This document shows positions 55,266-64,000 of a stretch of 64,000 bases of DNA, in pieces. Origin of the DNA: Variovorax sp. J22P240. GTDB taxonomy: Bacteria > Pseudomonadota > Gammaproteobacteria > Burkholderiales > Burkholderiaceae_C. The notes beneath the pieces were generated by a model that had not been told where the DNA came from, did no database searches, and saw only the letters and a list, made by a program, of their open reading frames with translations. Made by a program: the position numbers and the translations under genes. The DNA is taken from positions 62,001-126,000 of the forward strand of contig NZ_JASZYR010000006.1 in NCBI RefSeq assembly GCF_030316855.1, given 5' to 3'. How positions within the stretch are numbered: the stretch's first letter is position 1; every line of letters starts with the position of its first letter.

Positions 55266-56594
55266 ATGTCGGTCTTCATCGACCGACCCATGACCCTGAC
55301 CCAAAGCCTGCTGGTCATCGTTGCGCTAATTGCAACGAGCGCCTTTTTCTCCCTCGCCGAAATCTCGTTGGCCGCGTCCCGTCGCCTGCGCCTGCGCCAG
55401 ATGGCGGACGAGGGCGACGTGCGTGCCGAGCGCGTGATGCGCATCCAGGAGCAGCCCGGGCACTATTTCACCGTCGTCCAGATCGGCCTCAACGCGGTCG
55501 CGATCCTCGGCGGCGTGGTCGGCGAAGGCTCGCTCAGTCCCTACTACGCGCGCCTGTTCGAAATGTGGCTCAGCGTGGAAGCGTCACAGAACGCCGCCTT
55601 CCTCGCATCGTTCGTCACGATCATCGCGGTCTTCCTGGTGTTCGCGGACCTGTTTCCCAAGCGGCTCGGCATGAGCAACCCCGAGCGACTCGCGGTTCGC
55701 ATGGTCGGACCGATGCAGGTCCTGATCACCACCTTCAAGCCGCTCGTCTGGTTCTTCACGGTCAGCACCGACTTGCTCTTCAAGCTGCTCGGCATGCCGA
55801 GCCAGCGTGACGACAAGATCACGTCGGCCGACATCCTCGCCATGACCGAAGCCGGCGCGCGCGCCGGGGTCCTCGCACTGAGGGAACAGCAGGTGATCGC
55901 CAACGTGTTCGAACTCGACACGCGCCTGGTCAGCAGCGTGATGACCTCGCGCGACCGCATCGCGTGGTTCCTGCGGGACGACCCCGAATCGGTGCTGCGT
56001 GCGCGCATCGTCGCCGAGCCCTTTTCGGCCTATCCGGTGTGCGAGGGCGACATCGACCACGTGCTGGGCTATGTCGACGCCAAGGACATGTTCCAGCGCG
56101 TGCTGAGCGGGCAGCCGCTGTCTTTCTCCCACGGCCTGCCGCTGCTCAAGGCGCTGGTCATCCCGGACCGGCTGTCCCTGACCGAAGTGCTCGAGCAGTT
56201 CCAGCAGGCTCATGAAGACTTCGCGATCATCGTCAACGAGTACAGCCTGGTGGTGGGCGTGATCACCCTCAACGACGTGATGAGCACGGTCATGGGCGAC
56301 CTGGTCGGCGTGCAGGACGAAGAGCAGCAGATCGTCAAGCGCGACGAGAACTCCTGGCTGATCGACGGCGTGACGCCCATCCAGGACGTGCAGCGCGCAC
56401 TCGACATCGACGTGCTGCCCCATGACGACGAATACGAAACACTCGCCGGCTTCCTGATGGTCATGCTGCGCCGCGTGCCCAAGCGAACGGACAGCGTGAC
56501 GTGGGCCGGCTACACCTTCGAGGTGATGGACGTGGACAGCTACCGCATCGACCAAGTGATGGTCACCCGCGCCGGCGCCGCGGGCAAGAGCTGA
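55266..56594 (+). CDS. CNNM/CorC (hemolysin-family) transporter
   Basis: 442-residue integral membrane protein. The DUF21/CNNM domain (about 10-200) carries AEISLAASRRLRLRQMADEGD and LVFADLFPKRLGMSNPERLA in outline. Two CBS modules follow at about 220-345 (VMTSRDRIAWFLRDD, DFAIIVNEYSLVVGVITLND). A CorC_HlyC domain ends it (DENSWLIDGVTPIQDVQRAL). The family handles Mg2+ or Co2+ efflux. ATG 55266 is given; ATG 55290 (MTLTQSLLVI) nearer the first helix is an alternative. It converges on the lytic transglycosylase gene with three bases between. Confidence 0.92.
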   Translation: MSVFIDRPMTLTQSLLVIVALIATSAFFSLAEISLAASRRLRLRQMADEGDVRAERVMRIQEQPGHYFTVVQIGLNAVAILGGVVGEGSLSPYYARLFEMWLSVEASQNAAFLASFVTIIAVFLVFADLFPKRLGMSNPERLAVRMVGPMQVLITTFKPLVWFFTVSTDLLFKLLGMPSQRDDKITSADILAMTEAGARAGVLALREQQVIANVFELDTRLVSSVMTSRDRIAWFLRDDPESVLRARIVAEPFSAYPVCEGDIDHVLGYVDAKDMFQRVLSGQPLSFSHGLPLLKALVIPDRLSLTEVLEQFQQAHEDFAIIVNEYSLVVGVITLNDVMSTVMGDLVGVQDEEQQIVKRDENSWLIDGVTPIQDVQRALDIDVLPHDDEYETLAGFLMVMLRRVPKRTDSVTWAGYTFEVMDVDSYRIDQVMVTRAGAAGKS

Positions 56595-56597
56595 GGC

Positions 56598-57260
56598 TCA
56601 ATCCTCCAGGCGGCGATCCTTGAAGACCCACAGCCGCTGGTTCGCAAAGACGGCGTCGGGGTAAGGTGCCCTGCCGCGGCTGCCGTTGTAGCGGCCGAGC
56701 GTCATGAACAAGTCGCCCCCCTCGCGATCGAGGTAGTGCCGCAGGATCACGCAGCCGAATCGCAGATTGGTCTGCATATGGAACAGCTTGGACGGATCGC
56801 TGTCGCCGATGACGCGCGTCCAGAAAGGCATCACCTGCATGTAGCCGCGCGCGCCGGCGCTCGATACGGCGAACTTCCGGAAGTTGCTCTCCACCTGCAC
56901 CAGGCCGAGCACCAGGCTGACATCGAGCCCGGAACGACGCGCCTCGTACCAGACGGTCTGCAGGAATTCCTTGCGTGTCGGCCAGTCCGGCAGCTTCTTC
57001 TTGAGGCGCTCACTCATCTCGCCGAGCCAGCGCAGGTAAACGAGACGCGCCTCGGTGCTGCCGAACTCCGGCACGGGCGGCGCCTTGTTGTGGATGGCCG
57101 AACTGAGTGCGGTGCGGACCGAGTCGATCAGCGGTTCCTCGATCTGCGCGCCGGCCATGGCGCTGCGGGGCAGTACCAGGGATATCGCCCCGGCAACGGC
57201 GCTGCCCAGACATAGTCGTCGGGAGAGGCTGGACGCTTGCGCCCGCGCCGCAAAGCTCAT
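56598..57260 (-). CDS. Lytic transglycosylase (SLT domain)
   Basis: 220-residue exported murein lyase. A signal peptide is cleaved near PRSAMAGAQ. The SLT domain has catalytic Glu124 in [20 protein letters not shown] in outline, [14 protein letters not shown] and the late [13 protein letters not shown] motif. It cleaves peptidoglycan glycan strands to 1,6-anhydro sugars. Its ATG overlaps the proS stop (ATGA), so it is co-translated with prolyl-tRNA synthetase, an arrangement common in beta-proteobacteria. Confidence 0.93.
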   Translation of the reverse strand: MSFAARAQASSLSRRLCLGSAVAGAISLVLPRSAMAGAQIEEPLIDSVRTALSSAIHNKAPPVPEFGSTEARLVYLRWLGEMSERLKKKLPDWPTRKEFLQTVWYEARRSGLDVSLVLGLVQVESNFRKFAVSSAGARGYMQVMPFWTRVIGDSDPSKLFHMQTNLRFGCVILRHYLDREGGDLFMTLGRYNGSRGRAPYPDAVFANQRLWVFKDRRLED

Positions 57261-59005
57261 GCCGCTGCCAGCTTGCCAGTGATGAATTCTGCGATGCCGG
57301 CCACAGGCACCTTCGTCGCAGCGGTATCGCGACGGTGCTGGTATTCGAACTGGCCTTCCTTGAGGCCACGGTCGGAGATCACGACGCGGTGCGGTACGCC
57401 GATCAGTTCCCAGTCGGCGAACATCGCGCCCGGACGCTCGCCGCGGTCGTCGAGCAACACGTCGACGCCGGCCGTGAGCAATTGCTCGTAGAGCGCTTCA
57501 GCAGCGACCTTGACCTCGGGACTGCGGTCCATTCCGATGGGGCAGACCACCACGGTGAAAGGCGCAATCGCGTCGGGCCAGATGATCCCTCGCTCGTCGT
57601 TGTTCTGCTCGATGGCCGCAGCCGGCAGACGCGTGATGCCGATGCCGTAGCAACCCATTTCGAGGAACTGCGGCTTGCCCGCTTCATCGAGGAAGGTCGC
57701 ATTCATCGGCTTGCTGTATTTGGTTCCGAGCACGAACACGTGGCCGACCTCGATGCCGCGTTCGATCGCCAGCACGCCCTTGCCGTCGGGCGAAGCATCG
57801 CCTGCCACCACGTTGCGGATGTCGGCCACCGCGTCGGGTTCGGGCAGGTCACGGCCCCAGTTGACGCCGGTGGTGTGGAAGTCCACCTCGTTGGCGCCGC
57901 AGATCCAGTCGGCCATGACGGCGACGTCGCGGTCGGCGACGATCTTCACGGGCTGCTTCAGATTGAGCGGGCCCAGGTAGCCGGGCTCGCTGCCGAAGTG
58001 ATCCTTGATCTCGGTGACGGTCGCGAAGCGGAAACCGTTGTCCAGCCCCGGCACCTTGCTCACCTTGATCTCGTTCATGTCGTGGTCGCCGCGAACGAGC
58101 AACAGCCAGACCTGGGCGCCCTTGATGTTGCCAGCCGCATCCACGATGTCGGTGGCCAGAACCAGGGACTTGACGGTGGTCGACAAAGGCACGCCCAACA
58201 GGATTGCGACGTCTTCGCAGGTGCTCTTGCCCGGCGTCGGTGTCTTCGTGATCGGCTGGGTGGCGACACCCCGTGGACCGGCCGGGGCGAGCGCTTCGGC
58301 CTTTTCCATGTTGGCAGCGTAATCGCTGTCGGGGCAATAGACGATTGCGTCTTCGCCCGTCGCGGCAATGACCTGGAACTCCTGGCTGACGTCGCCGCCG
58401 ATGGCGCCGCTGTCCGCGGCCACCGCGCGGTAGCGGAGGCCGAAGCGGTCGAAGATCCGGCGGTAGGCATCCGCCATCACCTGGTAGCTGGCCTTCGCGG
58501 CATCGAGGTCGCGGTCGAAGCTGTAAGCGTCCTTCATGATGAACTCGCGCCCGCGCATCAGGCCGAAGCGCGGACGACGCTCGTCGCGGAACTTGGTCTG
58601 GATCTGATAGAAATTCTTCGGCAGCTGCTTGTAGCTGCGTATCTCCTGGCGCGCGATGTCGGTCACGACCTCTTCGCTGGTCGGCTGGATGACGAAGGAG
58701 CGCTCGTGCCGGTCCTTGATGCGCAGCAACTCGGCGCCATAGCCCTGGAAGCGGCCGCTTTCTTCCCAGAATTCGGCTGGCTGCACCACGGGCATAGTGA
58801 GTTCGACCGCACCGGCCCGGTTCATCTCTTCACGGACGATGGCCTCGACCTTACGAATGACCCGCAGGCCCATCGGCATGTACGTGTAGATGCCGGTGCC
58901 GAGCTTCTTGATCATGCCGGCGCGCATCATGAGCCGATGGCTCGCGACTTCGGCATCGGCCGGCGCTTCCTTGAGGGTGGAGATAAAGAATCGGGAAGCT
59001 TTCAT
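57257..59005 (-). CDS. proS: Prolyl-tRNA synthetase (bacterial type)
   Basis: Charges tRNA-Pro. 582 residues, with class II motifs [35 protein letters not shown] and [17 protein letters not shown]. The editing (INS) domain fills about 225-385, so mischarged Ala-tRNA-Pro should be cleared in cis. A C-terminal anticodon-binding domain follows. ATG 59005, family start [15 protein letters not shown]. Divergent from rppH with 128 bases between; overlaps the lytic transglycosylase gene. Confidence 0.97.
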   Translation of the reverse strand: MKASRFFISTLKEAPADAEVASHRLMMRAGMIKKLGTGIYTYMPMGLRVIRKVEAIVREEMNRAGAVELTMPVVQPAEFWEESGRFQGYGAELLRIKDRHERSFVIQPTSEEVVTDIARQEIRSYKQLPKNFYQIQTKFRDERRPRFGLMRGREFIMKDAYSFDRDLDAAKASYQVMADAYRRIFDRFGLRYRAVAADSGAIGGDVSQEFQVIAATGEDAIVYCPDSDYAANMEKAEALAPAGPRGVATQPITKTPTPGKSTCEDVAILLGVPLSTTVKSLVLATDIVDAAGNIKGAQVWLLLVRGDHDMNEIKVSKVPGLDNGFRFATVTEIKDHFGSEPGYLGPLNLKQPVKIVADRDVAVMADWICGANEVDFHTTGVNWGRDLPEPDAVADIRNVVAGDASPDGKGVLAIERGIEVGHVFVLGTKYSKPMNATFLDEAGKPQFLEMGCYGIGITRLPAAAIEQNNDERGIIWPDAIAPFTVVVCPIGMDRSPEVKVAAEALYEQLLTAGVDVLLDDRGERPGAMFADWELIGVPHRVVISDRGLKEGQFEYQHRRDTAATKVPVAGIAEFITGKLAAA

Positions 59006-59133
59006 CGGTCGCGGCGCAGAGGGCTACAGGTGGAGATGCTGGGAGTCAGGCCTCGAGAGGACCTGGAACAGGTCGCTTGCCGTGTGCAACCCGGCATGCA
59101 TAATCGACTCAGTTCAAAAATTGGGGTTTGATT

Positions 59134-59784
59134 ATGCTCGACCGGGACGGCTTCAGGCCCAACGTCGGCATCATCCTGCTCAACCAGAGAAACCAGGTTT
59201 TCTGGGGTAAACGCATTCGCACCCATTCCTGGCAGTTTCCGCAAGGCGGCATCGATCGCGGCGAAAGTCCCGAGCAGGCCATGTTCCGGGAACTGCACGA
59301 GGAAGTAGGTCTCCACCCGGAGCATGTGCGCATCGTGGCCCGTACCCGTGACTGGTTGCGCTACGAGGTGCCGGATCGGTTCATTCGCCGTGACGCGCGC
59401 GGCCACTACAAGGGCCAGAAGCAGATCTGGTATTTGCTGCAACTCATCGGTCACGATTGGGATCTGAACCTGCGTGCCACCGACCATCCGGAGTTCGACG
59501 CCTGGCGTTGGCACGACTACTGGGTGCCACTCGACGTCGTGGTCGAATTCAAGCGCGGCGTCTATGAGATGGCGCTGACCGAACTCGCTCGCTACCTGCC
59601 TCGGCAGGATTTCCGCAACCGCTTCCTGCGCAGCAATGTGCGCGCTCGCGAATTCGAGCGTCATCCGCCCGCTGCAGGCCATGAATCCCTCTTCGAACTG
59701 CCCCCAGGGGCCAGTTTCGACCCGAATCCCAATGCCTCTCTTCCAGCGTCCGACCCCAGCGACCCTCTTCACGTGCAGCGCTAA
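59134..59784 (+). CDS. rppH: RNA pyrophosphohydrolase
   Basis: Nudix enzyme that removes pyrophosphate from 5'-triphosphorylated mRNA to start decay. 216 residues, longer than E. coli (176) by a Pro-rich tail. The N-terminus [20 protein letters not shown] matches RppH. The Nudix box is [49 protein letters not shown], here in outline, is the RNA-binding face. The 3' end overlaps the CNP1 gene by 53 bases in another frame. Divergent from proS. Confidence 0.95.
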   Translation: MLDRDGFRPNVGIILLNQRNQVFWGKRIRTHSWQFPQGGIDRGESPEQAMFRELHEEVGLHPEHVRIVARTRDWLRYEVPDRFIRRDARGHYKGQKQIWYLLQLIGHDWDLNLRATDHPEFDAWRWHDYWVPLDVVVEFKRGVYEMALTELARYLPRQDFRNRFLRSNVRAREFERHPPAAGHESLFELPPGASFDPNPNASLPASDPSDPLHVQR

Positions 59785-60325
59785 GCATGTTCTCGCCATC
59801 ACTTTCGCATGCTTGGTCGCCGCATGCGGATCGGGTCCAAAGGACACCGACAACCCGGACTGGGCGCAATCCGGCATGCCGCCGCCCCCAAAAGTCACGT
59901 CGCAGCCCGACGAATGGAAAGAAAGCGACGTGCCACCGCCCCCCGCCTTCGACGAAAAGAAGCTGCTCCCCATCGAGATGCCGCCGCATCTGAGCCTGCA
60001 ATACGGCATCGACCCGGCCACCATCACGGTGACCCGCGACGGCGTGGTTCGGTATGTGGTCGTGGCCAGCAACAAGGCCGGGGGCGCCACCAATGCCTTC
60101 TACGAAGGTGTGCGCTGCTCCAGCGAAGAAGTGAAGCAGTACGCCCGCTTCAACCAGGGTGCCTGGCACAACGCGTCGAACCCGGAATGGAAGCGCATCA
60201 ACGTCCGCAATTCGCGCTATGCCAAGGAACTGGCCGAGCAGGCGTTGTGCCGTGGCCATGCCCCTCGTGCGTCCGTCGGCGAGATGGTCCGGCAGATCAA
60301 GGATCCGGTCCGCGAGGTCCAGTAA
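59732..60325 (+). CDS. CNP1-like family lipoprotein
   Basis: 197-residue predicted lipoprotein from ATG 59732. Basic N-terminus, hydrophobic helix [13 protein letters not shown], lipobox VAAC near residue 34. A Pro-rich linker ([18 protein letters not shown]) is followed by the CNP1 domain [22 protein letters not shown] and [18 protein letters not shown]. Named after a neisserial protein; function unknown. Its start lies inside the rppH end. It converges on proB with five bases between. Confidence 0.85.
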   Translation: MPLFQRPTPATLFTCSAKHVLAITFACLVAACGSGPKDTDNPDWAQSGMPPPPKVTSQPDEWKESDVPPPPAFDEKKLLPIEMPPHLSLQYGIDPATITVTRDGVVRYVVVASNKAGGATNAFYEGVRCSSEEVKQYARFNQGAWHNASNPEWKRINVRNSRYAKELAEQALCRGHAPRASVGEMVRQIKDPVREVQ

Positions 60326-60330
60326 GAGCG

Positions 60331-61476
60331 TCAGCGCCCGTCCGGCATCAGCACCATGTTGTCGCGGTGGACCATTTCCGGTTCCGCGACATAGCCCAGC
60401 AGACGCTCGAACTCTGACGAAGGCTTGCGGCAAAGCATCCGCGCTTCGGCGCTCGAGTAGTTGGCCAGCCCGCGGCCGAGTTCGGCGCCCTGCTGGTCGC
60501 GGATGGCGATCACGTCGCCCCGCGAGAATTCGCCCTCGACCCCCGTCATGCCGATCGGCAGCAGGCTCTTGCCCTCGCCGCGCACCTTGGCAGCGGCACC
60601 GGCATCCACCAGAACGGCCCCCCGCAACTGCAGGTGATCGGCCATCCAGCGCTTGCGGGCCTGGTGCTTGGCGGTCTGTGCCACCAACAGCGTACCGATG
60701 GGCTCGCCACGCGTCAGACGCAAGAGCGCATCCGGCTCGCGGCCCCAGGCGATGACGGTCGACGCGCCGGAACCTGCAGCGCGCTTGGCAGCGAGGATCT
60801 TCGTGATCATGCCGCCGCGGCCGATGCTGCTGCCGGCGCCGCCAGCCATCGCCTCCAGCGCGAGATCGCCGGCGGCAGCCTCGTGCACAAAATGGGCATC
60901 GGGATCCTTGCGCGGGTCGGCGCTGAAGAGTCCCTTCTGGTCCGTCAGGATCACGAGCGCATCGGCTTCCACCAGGTTGGCGACCAGCGCGCCCAGGGTG
61001 TCGTTATCACCGAACTTGATCTCGTCGTTGACGACCGTGTCGTTCTCGTTGATGACCGGCACGACGCCCAGCGCGAGCAAGGTGACGAGAGTCGAGCGCG
61101 CATTCAGATAGCGCTCGCGATCCGCAAGATCGGCGTGCGTCAGCAGCACCTGGGCACTGCCGATGCCGTTCTCGCGCAGCTTGGTCTCGTAGATCTGCGC
61201 CAGTCCCATCTGGCCGACAGCGGCGGCGGCCTGCAACTCGTGGATCTCGTGAGGACGCACACGCCAGCCCAATCGCTTCATACCTTCCGCAATGGCGCCA
61301 CTCGACACCATCACCACTTCCCGCCCCTCGCGTACCAGCGTGGCAAGTTGCCGGCACCATTCGCCGATGGCGTTCTCGTCCAGGCCGCGGCCCTCATTGG
61401 TGACGAGGCTGGAGCCGACCTTGACGACGATTCGCCGTGCATCGCGAAGGGCGGTGGAGCCAGTGCTAGAGGTCAT
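60331..61476 (-). CDS. proB: Glutamate 5-kinase
   Basis: First step of proline synthesis, phosphorylating glutamate. 381 residues: an amino-acid-kinase domain with [32 protein letters not shown] and [25 protein letters not shown] in outline, and a C-terminal PUA domain (about 290-372, [26 protein letters not shown] in outline). The start chosen is ATG 61476 ([18 protein letters not shown]); 13 more codons are open upstream. Downstream of obg by 73 bases on the same strand, as in many beta-proteobacteria. Confidence 0.95.
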   Translation of the reverse strand: MTSSTGSTALRDARRIVVKVGSSLVTNEGRGLDENAIGEWCRQLATLVREGREVVMVSSGAIAEGMKRLGWRVRPHEIHELQAAAAVGQMGLAQIYETKLRENGIGSAQVLLTHADLADRERYLNARSTLVTLLALGVVPVINENDTVVNDEIKFGDNDTLGALVANLVEADALVILTDQKGLFSADPRKDPDAHFVHEAAAGDLALEAMAGGAGSSIGRGGMITKILAAKRAAGSGASTVIAWGREPDALLRLTRGEPIGTLLVAQTAKHQARKRWMADHLQLRGAVLVDAGAAAKVRGEGKSLLPIGMTGVEGEFSRGDVIAIRDQQGAELGRGLANYSSAEARMLCRKPSSEFERLLGYVAEPEMVHRDNMVLMPDGR

Positions 61477-61549
61477 TGGAAGCTGTTGCGGTCGTGGAAT
61501 GCTTGCCGGAATCACAGTCTCTGGATCGCCATCGAACGGAACCCGGTAC

Positions 61550-62617
<1,068 letters not shown>

Positions 62618-62628
62618 TTACAAATGAA

Positions 62629-62652
62629 GAAGCCCCGGCAAAGCGGGGCTTC
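62629..62652 (-). terminator. Terminator between rpmA and obg
   Basis: 9-bp stem GAAGCCCCG/CGGGGCTTC with a 6-base loop, 22 bases after the rpmA stop. On the minus strand it is followed by TTCATTTG, a modest T-rich tail. It likely ends most rplU-rpmA transcripts, with some read-through into obg. Confidence 0.75.
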
Positions 62653-62673
62653 GAAAAGATCGAAGTGACTGGC

Positions 62674-62931
62674 TCAGGCCGGGGTCACGTTGACCGTGTG
62701 CTTGTTCAGTGCACCCTTGGTACCGAACGACACGTGGCCGTCGACCAGGGCAAACAGCGTATGGTCCTTGCCCACGCCGACGTTGACGCCGGGGTGAAAC
62801 TGGGTGCCGCGCTGGCGCACGATGATCGAGCCCGCGCTGATCAGTTCACCACCAAACGCCTTCACGCCGAGCATCTTGGGCTTCGAATCGCGCCCGTTTC
62901 GCGTAGAGCCGCCGCCTTTTTTCTGTGCCAT
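62674..62931 (-). CDS. rpmA: Ribosomal protein bL27
   Basis: 85-residue large-subunit protein whose N-terminal tail reaches the peptidyl-transferase centre. Sequence [20 protein letters not shown] and [20 protein letters not shown] are canonical. It has no extra N-terminal peptide of the kind cleaved in Firmicutes. 12 bases after rplU, the universal order. Confidence 0.98.
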   Translation of the reverse strand: MAQKKGGGSTRNGRDSKPKMLGVKAFGGELISAGSIIVRQRGTQFHPGVNVGVGKDHTLFALVDGHVSFGTKGALNKHTVNVTPA

Positions 62932-62943
62932 GGAATCAGCTCC

Positions 62944-63255
62944 TTAGCCGGCGATCGCGCCGATTTGCAGTTCGGTGAACTGCTGGCGATGGCCTTGACG
63001 TTTCTGATAGTGCTTGCGACGGCGCATCTTGAAGATGCGAACCTTGTCGTGCTTGCCGTGCGACAGTACCGTGACTGTCACCGTTGCGCCGGACACCAGG
63101 GGCGTACCTACCTTGATTGCGCTGCCGTCGCCGACTGCGAGCACTTGGTCGATCACGATCTCCTGGCCTACGTCCGCAGCAATCTGTTCTACTTTAATTT
63201 TCTCGCCGGAAGCAACGCGATACTGCTTGCCGCCGGTTTTTATGACCGCGTACAT
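62944..63255 (-). CDS. rplU: Ribosomal protein bL21
   Basis: 103-residue large-subunit protein, [20 protein letters not shown] at the start and [19 protein letters not shown] near the end, both diagnostic. First gene of rplU-rpmA-obg. It binds 23S rRNA together with bL20. A TAGAAT on the minus strand lies 51 bases upstream. Confidence 0.98.
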   Translation of the reverse strand: MYAVIKTGGKQYRVASGEKIKVEQIAADVGQEIVIDQVLAVGDGSAIKVGTPLVSGATVTVTVLSHGKHDKVRIFKMRRRKHYQKRQGHRQQFTELQIGAIAG

Positions 63256-63306
63256 GTTGACCTCTTGAATAAGATGGGTTCTACGGCGAATTCCGCAGAG
63301 CCCTAG

Positions 63307-63312
63307 ATTCTA
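63307..63312 (-). promoter_or_regulatory. -10 box of rplU-rpmA
   Basis: Minus-strand TAGAAT about 51 bases before the rplU ATG. A TTGGCT lies 19 bases further upstream and could be a poorly spaced -35. Divergent from the ispB promoter region. Confidence 0.45.
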
Positions 63313-63376
63313 GCACGAGGGGCGTTTCTCGAGCCAAGGGGCGGAAGCGCAGCCGAATCGGCCGGGTTCGCCTCCC

Positions 63377-63382
63377 TATAAT
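63377..63382 (+). promoter_or_regulatory. -10 box of ispB
   Basis: Consensus TATAAT about 57 bases before the proposed ispB start, in the gap divergent from rplU. No convincing -35 at 17 bases. Confidence 0.45.
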
Positions 63383-63439
63383 CTGGGACTTCCAGCCCTG
63401 CGATCGTCGCATCTCACGCAGCGCGCAAGCGCCCTTGCT

Positions 63440-64000
63440 TTGCCAGTTCCCGCCGCCGACACCTCCCCCGCCGCTGCCGTACTCGACCTGATCGCCGACG
63501 ATATGGCGGGGGTCGACCGCGTCATCAGCCGCCGCCTCGACACCGGCGTGCCGCTGGTACGCCAAGTCTCCAAGTACATCATCTCCGCCGGCGGCAAGCG
63601 GTTGCGGCCCGCATTGCTTCTTCTCATGGCAGGCGCCCTGGGCTATCGCGAGGAGCAGCGCTTCAACCTGGCGGCGGTCGTCGAATTCATCCATACGGCG
63701 ACCCTGCTGCACGATGACGTCGTCGACGAATCCACGCTTCGCCGCGGCCGCCCGACTGCCAACGAGTCGTTTGGAAACCCCGCCAGCGTCCTCGTCGGCG
63801 ACTTTCTCTATTCCCGCGCCTTCCAAATGATGCTGGACGCCAACGACGTTCGGGTCATGGAGATCCTTGCGGACGCCACCAACGTCATCGCCGAGGGCGA
63901 AGTGCTGCAGCTGATGAACATGCACGATGCTTCTCTCGATGAGGAAGCCTACCTTCGGGTGATTCGCTCCAAGACTGCCAAGCTGTTCGAAGCAAGCACG
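63440..64000 (+). CDS. ispB: Octaprenyl (polyprenyl) diphosphate synthase, 5' part only
   Basis: Trans-isoprenyl synthase making the ubiquinone side chain; the window ends after 187 codons, so the 3' part is missing. Visible are GGKRLRPALLLLMAGALG and the first Asp-rich motif LLHDDVVDESTLRRGRPTAN, which binds Mg-diphosphate. No ATG precedes the conserved region: the frame is open from upstream, and I take TTG 63440 (followed by PVPAADTSPAAAVLDLIADD) as the start, which is uncertain. Divergent from rplU-rpmA-obg, the same layout as in E. coli. Confidence 0.92.
   Translation, partial: MPVPAADTSPAAAVLDLIADDMAGVDRVISRRLDTGVPLVRQVSKYIISAGGKRLRPALLLLMAGALGYREEQRFNLAAVVEFIHTATLLHDDVVDESTLRRGRPTANESFGNPASVLVGDFLYSRAFQMMLDANDVRVMEILADATNVIAEGEVLQLMNMHDASLDEEAYLRVIRSKTAKLFEAST

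Noticed and set aside
57107..59131. 674-codon plus-strand frame opposite proS
   Set aside because: Same reasoning: no motifs, antisense to a complete prolyl-tRNA synthetase.

Overview
This is a 64-kb stretch of GC-rich bacterial chromosome. The gene content and order point to the Burkholderiales, most likely a Comamonadaceae member close to Variovorax or Acidovorax. The clues are two orphan Bug-type solute-binding proteins, a 1295-residue FAD/Fe-S oxidoreductase, DUF3460 next to scpA, fmdB-DUF502-aspS-nudB, and ubiE-Tim44-ubiJ-ubiB. This assignment is inference from gene content, not from a marker gene. Coding density is very high: no gene-free stretch exceeds 300 bases. I see no rRNA, tRNA, insertion sequence, prophage or CRISPR array.

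Layout. 61-8042: a SulP anion transporter, then a minus-strand catabolic operon (CaiB-type CoA-transferase, HMG-CoA lyase family enzyme, two Bug proteins). A PrpR-like sigma-54 activator is divergent from it, and a convincing -24/-12 promoter and a palindromic candidate enhancer lie between them. 8039-15957: two lipoproteins, DUF3460-scpA, then yibN-like rhodanese-grxC-secB-gpsA divergent from gpmA-ctpA-thiF/moeB. 15954-20993: an AsmA protein coupled to a 67-residue small protein, a receiver-only protein, and a divergent NarL-type regulator and CHASE3 histidine kinase. 21188-23997: an envelope/stress cassette (DUF1328, YqjD-, YqjE- and YqjK-like proteins, a ferritin-like protein, BON lipoprotein, CsbD).

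24119-30229 (minus): fmdB, DUF502, aspS, nudB, an endonuclease/exonuclease/phosphatase protein, folE, a BLUF photoreceptor and a DUF429 protein; FolE and NudB act consecutively on the dihydroneopterin route. 30314-41862 (minus): serA, the giant oxidoreductase, HIT, DUF971, ubiE, Tim44-like, ubiJ, ubiB and a sodium:solute symporter. 42092-47033: a complete ugpBAECQ glycerol-3-phosphate/phosphodiester uptake operon, followed by a DUF3772 MscS channel. 49938-55241: hemA-prfA-prmC-grxD, a cupin and a Lon-like ATPase without protease. 55266-64000: a CorC/CNNM protein, proS plus a lytic transglycosylase, rppH plus a CNP1 lipoprotein, proB, rplU-rpmA-obg, and the start of ispB, which runs off the window.

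Most of the window is housekeeping. The most interesting parts are the sigma-54-controlled CoA-transferase/lyase/Bug operon with its readable promoter and enhancer, and the folE-BLUF coupling.
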